NCBI GenBank assembly: GCA_020809705.1
Contig: CP085827.1
Coordinates: 4,526,001 to 4,590,000, forward strand
Reading direction: 5' to 3'
Source of the DNA: Calonectria ilicicola
Lineage: Eukaryota; Ascomycota; Sordariomycetes; Hypocreales; Nectriaceae
Length of the DNA: 64,000 nt
This document shows, in pieces, positions 30,957 through 41,765 of this stretch; position 1 is the first letter of the stretch, and each line of letters begins with the position of its first letter. Both the position numbers and the translations under genes were made by a program. The notes under the pieces were generated by a model. The model did not search any database. It saw only the letters and a list, made by a program, of their open reading frames with translations, and was not told the origin of the DNA.

Positions 30957-32333
30957 TTACACATCTTCAAATTCCATCTCATCCTCATCACTATCGCCAT
31001 CCTCTTCCTCCTTTTTGATTTCCGGTTCGACCTTGACTCGCTTGGCCGCTCTCTCATCCGAGCTGTCTCCCTCCCGAGATACATCACCCGAAGTCTCTCT
31101 TTTGATGGCGGGCGTGACTGGTGTATCTCGACTTGACACATTGCCTGTCGCTGGCACATCTTCGAATTCGTCTTCATCTTCTTCCTCTGAACCAAAGTCC
31201 TGATTGTCTTCTGCTTCACGAGCACGTTCTGCCGCCTGCTCTGCCTTTAGCTTCTCAAAGATGTCGTCAATCTGAGCCTTGGCGCCGTTATCATCAGTGT
31301 TGCCGAGTGTTGAGACTTTTGAGCCTGTATTCTTGGTAGTTATGCTTGGGCCTGTATCCGCTGTGCCAGTGAATGATTCTCCTGTAACTGTACTGTTTGA
31401 CATCCACGAGGGAAGAGCGTTTTGTCTTGCAGCCTGTTCTTTCCTGGCCAGCTCGGCTGCCTTTTCCGCCTCTGTTGGTCCATCCGACGTCGAGATATTA
31501 ACTGCAATTGACTGCGGACCTGTATTGGTAAGACCCCTGACCGCCATTGGTCTGTTGGCCCCATTGTCGACAGGAATTGTCGCTGCACGTTGGTGAGTTG
31601 CGTCTCGAACAACAGGGCGTGCCTTGGCCAATGCTCGGTCAAAGTCGCACTCGGGGATATGAACTGCATCGATCTGCGGAAGGAGCTCGCTGATGAACTT
31701 GAATTGGTCGTTGAGACGGGTTGACTGCTCGTGGCCACCTGCGTTACGGTCCGCTTCGAACGTAAGGGGGCGCTGACATCGATGGCACAAAAATCCTTCT
31801 GGCCCAACACTGTCTAAAACCTCCATCGCCGTCCATTCGGCTTTACAGAATGAGCAAAAGTACTCTTTCTTCTCATTTGCTACCTGGGTAGTGCCCTGAA
31901 CTTCTTTGTCGATTGTATAGACACGCCACTTGATGGCATCGATAGTATGTCGATAGTTGATATAGTACCATGTTCGGTTGCTCGGTCTTGGGTTGCCTTC
32001 TCGCAATTCTGATCGGGTATGGCTGTTGGCGTATTCTGTCAGTACTGGCACGAAAGGAGGAGAGCTTGGAGACCACAAACACGGTTAGAAATCTATCCTC
32101 TCGTAGTTTACCGCAAATCTTGTGGAGATCTTTGGTGTTAATGGACATCAGGTACGCCAGGTCGTCGTCTCTGAGCCTGTAATCATCAAATCCTTTAGCC
32201 AATCTGTCATGCTTCATCCGATGCGCCACGCGACATACGCTTCGTGCAGAATCAGCGCATCAATAACCAGTATATCACGAGTCTGATAAAAGGCTCGCAT
32301 CACCGACTTGATGAGAGTAACTGCTAGATCCAT
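30957..32333 (-). CDS. TFA1: Transcription initiation factor TFIIE alpha subunit
   Basis: Predicted 418-aa TFIIE large subunit, which recruits TFIIH and helps open promoters for RNA polymerase II. Exons 32333-32239, 32176-32081 and 32022-30957, with introns of 62 and 58 nt. Splicing restores the winged-helix start: MDLAVTLIKSVMRAFYQTRD, ILVIDALILHEA|LRDDDLAY, LMSINTKDLHKICGKLREDR, then FLTVHTRSELREG. The zinc ribbon has C120, C123, C143 and C146 (YFCSFC...FLCHRC). The C-terminus is acidic and ends in DSDEDEMEFEDV, as expected for contacts with TFIIH. The first donor is canonical GTATGT; the second is GTTTGT. Gene symbol by homology with yeast TFA1. It lies between SMC1 and the family X polymerase, all on the minus strand but separated by large gaps. 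Confidence 0.95.
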
Positions 32334-33185
32334 TGTGCCTGGAGTGCGCGCAGGCGCCTAAGGAGTGGCGGATGTGGCCAAGAGAGTGGTGGGTTTGCCG
32401 AGGGGGAATATCCGATGGAGTGATAGAAAGAGCACCTAGAAGGCAGTGGAATGGTGCAACTGACGAACGGCGCTTCTCACGAGGGAGTACTGAGGGCGTG
32501 GAGGCCTGGCTTAAATGGCGATTGTGACGACACAGGGCGGCGCAACAAGCCTGTTAGGACTGAAGGGTCATGACGGGTTCCAGGCGCTGACGAGTTATCG
32601 AGATGGGAAGCTGGAGGATTAAGATCTGTTTCTATCAGGTTCGCGACCTCAGTCGGAACAAAACTCGATCATAATTCTGAATTGTTGGACAAAGGGAGCG
32701 TGGTTTGAATGGAGAATGAATTTCTTGCTAGGTAGGACATGGAAATGTTGGAGATGAAGAGCTAGGCACGGGCTGTGGCTGCAGCGCGACTCGCCCCACT
32801 TATTCCTTGCGCCTCAGCCTCACGTCTGAGGCTCCATCAATTCAACGACAGGTACATGTACCTATATCTATATGCTTGCTTACTTACTGACACACTGAGA
32901 CGAGGCGACATTCGTTAACCTGTTCACTCGTAGATATCACAACGCACTCAATCACAATGCCAATGTCGTTCTCAAAAACCACCTGGTTGTGTCCATGATA
33001 TGGTATGTAAATCTCAGGTATGCATTATACTGTCAATTGGTACACCCCAAAGTCGTGACTTCATACTACAACCTCCAAATTCAGGCCCATTTCACGCCAA
33101 TTGAAAAAACCATGCTGCTCTTCAGTGATGCGTTTTCTTCCCAAGCTCTTGTCACACAAATAACCACACCGGTTCCCACCGCTTA
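32334..33185. other. TFIIE alpha upstream region and SMC1 3' region
   Basis: An 852-bp gap between two minus-strand genes. I see no coding sequence. It should contain the TFIIE alpha promoter and the SMC1 3' untranslated region. Confidence 0.4.
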
Positions 33186-36100
33186 TTATGCGTATTTTCT
33201 CAACTGCATATGTTGTTAGCAGACAGATCCTGGCTGGGATTTTGATTCGACTTACATCTAATGTCAGCGTTCTTGAACTGTTCACCTCTTGGTCGCGGTA
33301 AACTCCAACCAAGCTCTCACTGTCTTGGAATAGACCAGCCTTGAGACTAATGACAATGAACTGCATTCCAGGCCCAGAGTGTTCCCGGATATACTTTTTG
33401 ATCTTGTCCACGTTGGCATTGTCCAATGCTGCGTCCACCTCGTCGAGGACGAAGAAGGGACTTGGCTGATAGCTGTGGATGGCAAACAAGAGAGCAAGCG
33501 CGGCCATTGTCTTCTCACCACCAGACAAGTGCTCCATGTCACGGAATCGCTTCAAGGGCGGCATTGCGTGGTATTTGATACCAGAGAGGTATGGCATATC
33601 GGTGTCCTCCTCGATATCCAGGTATGCCTGTCCTCCCAACGGATACGCCTCAGATCGTGTAAGATCCTTGTATACGTGGGATATCTGTTCCTGGATATGT
33701 GAGAAGGCTTTATTGAAGAGTTCAAATCTCTTCTCCTTAACATCATTGAAGGCGTCCTTAGCCGCGTAGGCTGCTGCTTTCGAGTCTTCGTACTCCTGGT
33801 CGGTGAGTTTGAGTCTGGATTCGACGCTTTCTAACCTCTCCATAGCTCGCATGTTCGGGTTAAGTTTCTCCAACTCTGCTGAAAGAGCTGTGATTTTATC
33901 CGTTAGGGACTCCTCTACGCTGGGCGCATCCGACTGTCAAGTATTAGCAGGGGCGTATTAAGGAGCATGAAGCATGCCACTTACGTTTTTAAGTTCATCA
34001 TCCAGGCCATCAAAATCAATTTCGATTCCGTGATCATCCAGCGCGATACCCATCATTTCTTCGTCATCCCCGTCGATATCCATGGCCTCGGTCTCTTGAT
34101 GAAGCAAATCATCCTCATTAGGGAGATTGTCCAGAGTTCCCCCCACTAGAGGAATCTGTATTTGTTCCAATCGGCACCGTCGTAATAGTGCTGACTTGCT
34201 TGCACTGTTCTTCTGAACTGTTGTCTCTAGCGCATTAATGTCCTTAAAACGTGCCTCGATGTCCTTGCTGCGTTTTTGAACTTCAGCCCGTGCTTCTGCA
34301 ACCTTCTGGTTCTTTTCTCCCAGTTCGGCTCTACTTTCTTCAAGCGTTTCTTGCAGGGCCTCCGTCTCGTCTTGCTCTTGCCGCATTGACTCCAGGATTG
34401 CATCCTTCTCTTTATTGTATGCTTTGGTGTCGTTCTGGAGTCGCCGTATATGTGTCCGCATTCTGCTGATGCGAGCCAGGGTGTCGTCGTGACGAGTCTT
34501 CTCCCACTGAAGGCGGCTGGAAAGCCTTTGCTTTTGCACCTCGAATTGATTGCGCTTCTCTGATACTTCCTGTTCCAACTTACCCTGAGAGGCGTCATAG
34601 GCACGAATATCGCTGTATCCAAGTCGCCTGCAAAAGTCTCCAAATACTTCATCTTCAACGCGAGCAATCGCGTCGCCGAATTCTTGGCAGGTTGCCTTTG
34701 TGCTTTCGAGTTGCGAGGCCTGCACATCATACTTGGGCTGAAGCTCTCGGAGTTGCTTCTTTTGGTTGTCTAGCTCACGCTTCTTGCTGCCATGGTTCTT
34801 GTTAAAGGCAGCAAGCTCGTCCCTGACAACAGTCAAGCGCCGCTCAAGTCCGGTCAAATCAATTTGCAAAGTCTCTTCTTGAGAACCTCGGCGATCGGCT
34901 TTAGGCAAACGCTCGATCTCCTCCTTGAGCTTTGCAGCCATTCTCTGAAGGTTTTGCACATCAGCCTCCTCGAAACGTCGCTTCCCACCCTTCTGCTCAG
35001 GTCCACGACCACCTGTCATCAGACCAGCTTTGTGAATGATGTAACCTTCCAACGTCACGGCCTTGACAGGAATTCTCTTTTCATAGCAGATGTGCTTTGC
35101 AACCTCGAGGCTATCGCACACAACTGAACTACCACATGCATAAGACATAGCTCGCTCCACAGACGAATCAAAGTTGATAGTGTCAATGGTGAGTCTTGCC
35201 CCCGAGAAGCCTTTGACGGCAGTGTTAACCGCATTGACCTTGATATTGTCGAGGGGGATGAAGGTCATGGGCGGGAATCTCTGCTCTTTGAGGTATTGAA
35301 CGCATTCAACACCAATCTTCTCGGAGTCAACGACGACTGAGTCAAAGTCCCTGCCGAGGGCCACAATGACGGCTTCGTCAAACTTCTTCTGCTTTGGTAT
35401 ACAGAGGTCACCAATTCGACCACGGACGCCAGGGTAGATTCGCTTAAGGGAAGTCACCATTTCCTTCATCCGAACCTCCTTGTCATTTTGACGACGACCA
35501 TCATCGGCTTCCCGGAGTTTCCTGGCCACATCCTCAAGCTTTTCCTCGAGTTCGGTTCGCTTCTGGTTGGTTCGAACTCGTTCTGACTGCAGCTGATTGA
35601 ACTCTTTCTTCTTAGCATCGATTTCTTTTGAGAGCTCCTTCGAAGCAGTCTCAGCTGCGGCTCTCCTCTCATCGATGCCGGAAATTTCAGCCTCAATCTT
35701 CTCGATGGCAGCCGCAATGCTATCAACCTTTCCTCGGAGATTGTTGACAGTGACTTCGTCCGCTTTTCGCTGGCGCTCGAGGTTCTCGAGTTTAGCTTGA
35801 TTGGGACCGGAACGAGCCATAACCTGGGCACGAAGGGCGTTATACTGCCTTCGGTCATCATCGCTAACCTCACGGCCCTGCTTCTTCATCTGTTCCTTGT
35901 ACTCATTTTCGAAGAGCTCACGTGCCTTTTCGACGTTATCAATATCCTTCTTAACTTTGTCAACGATCTCGGCCTGCTCATCGCGTTCCTTTGACACCTT
36001 TGTGACTTGCGCTTGAAGTTTGTCAATCTGCTGAGATGACTCATGAATCTTTTCTTCGAAAGGAACGAGGCTATTTTCTTTGTCCTCAATACTTCGAGCC

Positions 36101-37160
36101 TTGATCTTGATGTCCTTATCTATACGAGCAACTTGGCGACCGGTGGCGGCCTGTTCCTTTCGAGCAGCCTCGAGACGTTTCTCAAAAGATTCTACGTTGC
36201 GTTTTAACTCTTTGAGGTCCTCCTGATGATCCTGGATTGCTGCATGTGACTCATCCATGACTTTTTGGAAGTGGTAGAGTTTCCAAAGGGTCTGAGTGAC
36301 AATTGCGGCATCACGCTCGTCTGTCTTGTTTTGGAAATTTTCGGCCTCTTTCTTCTGTTCGCGGTATTGTTTGATTTCTGAATTGATGCCACGTCTTCGA
36401 TGGAGCTGGAAGTTTTGATTCTCGGCAGCTTGCTCAGCTTCTCCCTGAAGTCTTTCATAATCGGCTTTGTGTTCCAGGCTGCCTGAAATCTGTTCAATAA
36501 GACGAGTAAGGTCCTGAGGGGACTGAGACGCAATGGCCTCCACATCGCCTTGGAATACTAGGAAGTTCCTGGCTTTGATGAGAATGTTCTCAGTCTCAAG
36601 CGCCTCGTTATACTGCTGAGCGGTCACAACCCGATCATTAATGCGGTATTCACTGGCACCCTGGTTGGTGATGGAGCGTTTCCATTTTTGCTCGTCACCG
36701 GCATCGTCTTCGTATACGGCCATGACCCATGCAGTCTTAGGATCACCACGTGAGGCCTTGTCGTCGGCATCGTCGAATCCGTTGGCATGGCCATTCGTGT
36801 CAGCAGACCCATCATCATTGATCTTTGATGTTTTTAGAACTCGTCCTCGATAGACGAGATCTTTAAGGTGGGCGGATCGTAGATGGGAAGATTTGATACC
36901 AAGAACGAAGGAGATGGCGTCCATCCTGGAGGGATTTGGTTAGAGTGTGCGCGACGGCCCGCGTTGGACAGACTTACGAGTTGGATTTGCCCGAGCCATT
37001 GGGACCAATGATCGAGGTGAAGTAAGAATCACCAAAGAGTAGTGTGTGGTGGCCCTTGTAGGACTTGAAGTCTGTTGGTGGTTTTGTTAGCGACGGGCGA
37101 CGTCAAGCTGGGGAGGACGAGGGACTCACTGAAAAGCTCAAGGCGGATGAGTTTGCCCAT
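33186..37160 (-). CDS. SMC1: Cohesin subunit SMC1
   Basis: Predicted 1253-aa structural-maintenance-of-chromosomes ATPase of the cohesin ring (partner SMC3). Five exons: 37160-37130, 37071-36978, 36925-33985, 33933-33256 and 33203-33186, with introns of 58, 52, 51 and 52 nt. Exons 1-2 encode MGKLIRLELFNFKSYKGHHT and the Walker A loop GPNGSGKSN (33-41); exon 3 opens at MDAISFVLGIKSSHLRSAHL. Two long coiled coils flank the hinge (roughly 520-660, RGRIGDLCIPKQKKF to FIPLDNIKV). The ABC signature LSGGEKTMAALAL begins at 1158 and Walker B is FFVLDEVDAALDNAN. The last exon is only 18 nt and encodes LRKYA plus stop, completing the conserved SSRTLTLDLRKY end. Without that splice the protein would read into intron sequence. 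Length matches the family. Confidence 0.96.
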
Positions 37161-39175
37161 GTTGGCGGTTGTGGGCGCGAGCCCTGTGATTGTTTACCTA
37201 AGGAGAAGAGAGGAATTGGAGGTTGGAGGTTGGAGGGGTATCAAGAATCGCGAATGCGATTGGGGAAGGGCGCGTCAAAAGGCGAGGGGGAATTTGCGAC
37301 CTGGAGTCGCGCAACTGAAGAGGCGGTGGTGGAGCTTCTGTGTCAGGCACAAACGTCGAGCAGAGGTTGGCGCAAACCAAAGGCCATAACCTGGATCAGC
37401 TGAGGAGAGGCGTCGACGTGAGTGAGCGAATGGCTAATGGTTGCGACGCCGAAGAAGAGACGAGGTCTAGTGCTTGTAAAGGAACGCGTCGCGCGACCTG
37501 ATCAGTGAGCCTCACAGCCTGCGCCGAGTGCTCCTGCTCTTCTCCGCTGCTGACTGGTCGCTTGTTGGCTAATGCCGAAAGAGACCCAAGACTTTGGTGC
37601 ACGGGCCACTCAGCCTGATCAAGCGAGAGAGCAGGTTTGCATGTATGACTGCTCCACCCGTACAGTGCTAACTTCAAGTTGGTCGGCACTCTGGGTGGCG
37701 CTGTGCCCAGAGACCACTTTGCCAGTCAAGCAGTGGGCGGGCGCCAGGACGCGGGTGATAAAAATGTGGCACATTTTGCAGAATTAAGCCAAAAAGCGTG
37801 AGAATAAATGAAACAAAATATGAAAATACATATATAGCCAAGGCTAAATAATAATACAAGGAAGAAATAAAAACTTTAATTTCTTTTCTCATTGAACAGT
37901 TTTTTTTTCTATTTTAGCTCTGGCTTCATATTTCTTTCTTCCATTCTTGTAGATGGGACAAAAGTTGATGTTGTGTGCTAGTAATCCGTCACTAGCGGGG
38001 CAGGTCGCTAAGCATCCGAGCAAGGTAGCTAGCCGATAACTAAGTAGTCTCTCAGAGGTCAGCAGGTGAGTGCTACAGTCTCATGCTAGGCCTTGACATT
38101 GCTGGCTGACCACGATCCAGCGTCCAACCACGTGCGTTTCTCGTAGCACCTGGTGGCGTAGCAGCTCACGATTCAAGGATATATGTGAATGTCGTACCTA
38201 CGCAACGTCTGTTGGGATGGGTCGCGTTTCTCAGAATGCTGGTGGGAGGGTCACGCTGGTAAATTCTGAAATCCCTAAGCGCTCGACCAGATACGAATGC
38301 ATAGCAGGTCTAAGCACCCAGCCTAGACATTGTGGATGAGGTTATGTACATTTAACATAAGACTGGCGCTGTTCGTTGGTTCTATGCCCCGGGCTCTATG
38401 GAATTAGTGGTGCGAGACACAGTTGCTTGACACAGGGATTTCCAGCACCATCACGTGTTGGCACATGAAGAAAAAAAAAACCAGCCAAGAGCAAGGCGAC
38501 AAGCTATCGGCCTGGAAGTGTGTGTGGAGTGAGAGCCCATCTATCGATCCGCTGCTGTGGTGGTCGGGAGAGTTGCACGGTCCTAGTGGCTGAATCCAGG
38601 GCCGATCCACTGTAGAGGCGCTTTCCGAGTACCCCGTGTGGCTACCGCATGCTGCCTCTGTCGCCCATCCTCTCCACTAGCCCCCCAGACAAGGCCAGAA
38701 GTGGATTGGTTGGACACGGGGTATCTTGCATCATGGCACAGCTACCTGTCGGGGCACTCAACACAAGTTGACATACTCCCACGTGGATATGATTCTGCCA
38801 CCGTCACCGCCGCGTTCCAGGTTTCTTTTTATCTTGCGATCCCCATATATATCTTCAACTTGTCGCTGGAAACCCCTCATCGCTGTTGCATGCCCATGAT
38901 ACTTGGGTCGTCCTTCATCGGCTGCCATATTTGGGGCTGAAAGCAACTGCCTCAGTTGGCATTCCGATTCTAGACCCTGCCGTGTCTTGGCCACTGCCCC
39001 TGTCCACAAATCCAACGGCCAACTCTCTTTGTCTTTTTTCTCGTGAGATTAATATCCCTTTGCTTCCTCTAAATCTTATTCATCCTATGCGCATTTATCC
39101 ACTGACCTTTTTTTCGTAGGCCCGCTCGATCGCAGATATTCATGCGCTTGGACTAGTCGACACTAAGACGTTATC
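37161..39175. other. Divergent intergenic region, SMC1 / GPC1
   Basis: About 2 kb lies between the two start codons. It includes an A/T-rich stretch near 37790-37920. No convincing gene is present; the 38638-38940 frame has no family features. Pyrimidine-rich sequence with CTTTTTTTCGTAG just before 39120 may mark the GPC1 transcription start or a leader intron. Confidence 0.4.
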
Positions 39176-40855
39176 ATGGACGACGATATCAAAGCAGCCT
39201 CCAAGGCTGCAACTTCGAATCCTCTGGGTGTCAAATCCGACACGACTTCCACAGACAGCGATCCCATCCTGACACCCGAGCTCGAACCGCCCATCACCCC
39301 AAACCCTTTCCCCGCCGATGATGCCATTCTCGACACCCCGATTTTGGGCGCCACTACGCCCAAGAGCCCGCGCCATTCAAGACACGGCTCGTTTTCTGGA
39401 AGCAGTTCTTACCAAGAAGATTGGGATGCATCCATACCTCCTCTGGACCGACTGACTGTACTCGATCTTCTCGACAACTTTGCCCTGCCACAGCAGCTTG
39501 AAAAACTGCAAAAAGGCATTTCCGCCCAAACCGACAAGGTCCGCCGTTCTACAGGCGCTCTCAAGTCTAAAACGCAGCTAGCCAGGCACCGCATGGTTGA
39601 GGAATGGAGGCGACGTGTTCCCTCCGCAGATGAGCAGCTTGATCGTTACCGCAAGCACATGCGCCGACGAATCGATAAGCTTGGAAATAAGTGGAATGAC
39701 ACCAAGACCATAAGCTTGCGCGAGAAAGTTTCGTTTATCTGTGGTGTGCTGAACATTTTCATCAGTGGTTATCTCATTGGAGGCTATCCTGAATACTTCC
39801 ACCTTTGGTACACTGCCCAGCTGATTTATTTCATGCCGATTCGCTATTACACCTACCACCAACGTGGCTACCACTACTTCTTGGCTGATCTTTGCTACTT
39901 TGTCAACTTGCTCCTGTTTCTATCAATGTGGATCTTTCCATCATCAAAGCGACTATTTACAGCTGCGTATTGTTTGGCCTACGGAAACAATGCCGTAGCC
40001 ATTATAATGTGGCGCAATTCCCTGGTTTTCCACAGCTTCGACAAGGTCACTTCGCTCTTTATTCACATCATGCCCTGCGCAACACTCCATTGCATAGTCC
40101 ACCTTTACCCCTCGGAGGCACAAAAGGTTCGTTTTCCGGCCATTTGGACAATCAGGAACTCTGAGCCGGGGTCACCAACTGCCTATGCCAATGTCGTATC
40201 GATGCTTGCGTGGAGCACGATCCCATACACTTTCTGGCAACTCAATTATTACTTCTTCATTTCCCTCCGCCGCAAGGAGAAAATTGCCGCCGGTAGGCCG
40301 ACATCGTTTACTTGGTTGCGCAAGTCATACTCGAAGACATGGATCGGAAAGATGGTTTTGGCGCGCCCAGAGAATTTGCAAGAGGCGACTTTTATGATGA
40401 TTCAGTACTTTTATGCCGTGCTGACGATGCTCCCTTGCCCCCTCTGGTTCTTGAGTCGGTATGCATCATCTGCATTCCTCATGATCGTGTTCGTTTGGAG
40501 CATCTACAATGGCGCAACCTATTATATCGATGTGTTTGGTACTCGTTTCCAGAAGGAATTGGAAGCGATGAAAGCCGAGGTCATGAAATGGCAGAATTCC
40601 CCGGATCATGTTCCGCATTCACCCCCAATGAATCCTCGCCCTGAAGACGCGAATCTTCCTGACAAACCGCATCCTACTGATACTTCAGCTGACCGTATGA
40701 AGGATGTGACGGGTGGAACGACAGAGTCCAATGAAGGAATGGATCACAATCTCAGCGTGGATGAGATCCCACTGCTTGATGAAACGCAGGCGGCTACTTC
40801 GACAGGCGTTGATGAAACCCGTGGTGATGGTGCTAGGGAGAGGAGGAGTGGATGA
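39176..40855 (+). CDS. GPC1: Glycerophosphocholine acyltransferase
   Basis: Single-exon 559-aa multipass membrane protein of the DUF2838/GPC1 family. Yeast Gpc1 (YGR149W) acylates glycerophosphocholine with acyl-CoA to give lysophosphatidylcholine, the first step in remaking phosphatidylcholine from its deacylated backbone. Residues 1-180 are cytosolic: a Ser/Pro-rich stretch, then ALPQQLEKLQKGISAQTDKV and a basic helix ending NKWNDTKTISLREKVSF. The membrane core follows from about 183 to 475: FICGVLNIFISGYLIGGYPE, LIYFMPIRYYTYHQRGYHYF, and the conserved HSFDKVTSLFIHIMP patch. Later segments include AWSTIPYTFWQLNYYFFISL and MIQYFYAVLTMLPCPLWF. The tail is acidic and Pro-rich. Length and motif order match fungal homologues. 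It converges with Cdh1. Confidence 0.92.
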   Translation: MDDDIKAASKAATSNPLGVKSDTTSTDSDPILTPELEPPITPNPFPADDAILDTPILGATTPKSPRHSRHGSFSGSSSYQEDWDASIPPLDRLTVLDLLDNFALPQQLEKLQKGISAQTDKVRRSTGALKSKTQLARHRMVEEWRRRVPSADEQLDRYRKHMRRRIDKLGNKWNDTKTISLREKVSFICGVLNIFISGYLIGGYPEYFHLWYTAQLIYFMPIRYYTYHQRGYHYFLADLCYFVNLLLFLSMWIFPSSKRLFTAAYCLAYGNNAVAIIMWRNSLVFHSFDKVTSLFIHIMPCATLHCIVHLYPSEAQKVRFPAIWTIRNSEPGSPTAYANVVSMLAWSTIPYTFWQLNYYFFISLRRKEKIAAGRPTSFTWLRKSYSKTWIGKMVLARPENLQEATFMMIQYFYAVLTMLPCPLWFLSRYASSAFLMIVFVWSIYNGATYYIDVFGTRFQKELEAMKAEVMKWQNSPDHVPHSPPMNPRPEDANLPDKPHPTDTSADRMKDVTGGTTESNEGMDHNLSVDEIPLLDETQAATSTGVDETRGDGARERRSG

Positions 40856-41765
40856 TGGAACAAGCAGGAATACGTTCTGAAGTCAACACCCACCCCCCTT
40901 TTTTTTTTTTTCGAGGATGATGTATCAGATATCTATGCGTGCGGCAACTGGTTTGTTGCTCGGAATAGTACGCGAACAGCGGTTGGATCTCAGGTTGTAG
41001 TCACGTTCATGACTATTCTACACGGCGCCTGGTTGTTTTTTTTTCATTTGTGCTTACGATATGGTGTATGGGAAGTGTTTTGGATAGGTACGTACAGTAG
41101 CTAGTTAGTGTACTTGACCTACACAATCAAGAGTCATGACATTGCAGCACTACCAGTATGGATTCTAGAGATTGAAACTCATTGCGTCGTAAAGAGCATT
41201 TGTTGATCAGCTTGTTGACTTGAATCGAGGGAGTGACTTTCACCCGCCCCATACATTCAGGACTCAGTTTTGCTACCGTCTAGCTGTTTTGCGCTATGCC
41301 AGGCAAAGAAAAATACGAGTAAAGATGACGAACAGACTCGCTTAACAAACAAATAACAGCTATCGCTAGGTAGCTTTCCCATCCCAACCGGATTCCCTTG
41401 GTCATCGCTAGACGTTACCATCCACATCCCTAAATCGCCCGCCCCAAAAATTCAAAGCAATTGCAAAGCAGCCCAACCCACCAACACCCCAGTCATGATC
41501 CGTCCGTTAGCCAGAGAAGACGTGAATCAAAATGCGACGCCGGTGTAATGCATATGATACAGCCATCGGGGTATTTGTTCCATAGAGCATTAGATGCGAC
41601 CTGAGAGTAAAATGCCCTCAGCGTCACCCGTCCTTTCAAAGTAGACGGGTAAATTTTCGTTTCTTGTTATGAAGAGCCTCGAATAGTTCAAGGCTGAAAA
41701 AAAAGCCAATCAGGAGGACCTGGTTGGAGAAGAAGCCACAAGGGCCATGAAAAAAAGCGCGTCAT
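40856..41765. other. Convergent 3' intergenic region, GPC1 / Cdh1
   Basis: A 910-bp gap between convergent stop codons. It contains T runs near 40899-40910 and 41036-41044. No coding sequence is supported. Confidence 0.4.

Noticed and set aside
28099..37160. A DNA-repair/transcription operon-like unit (Pol X, TFIIE alpha, SMC1 on one strand)
   Set aside because: Gaps of 850-970 bp separate the genes and their functions are general; same-strand order is not evidence of co-regulation in fungi.
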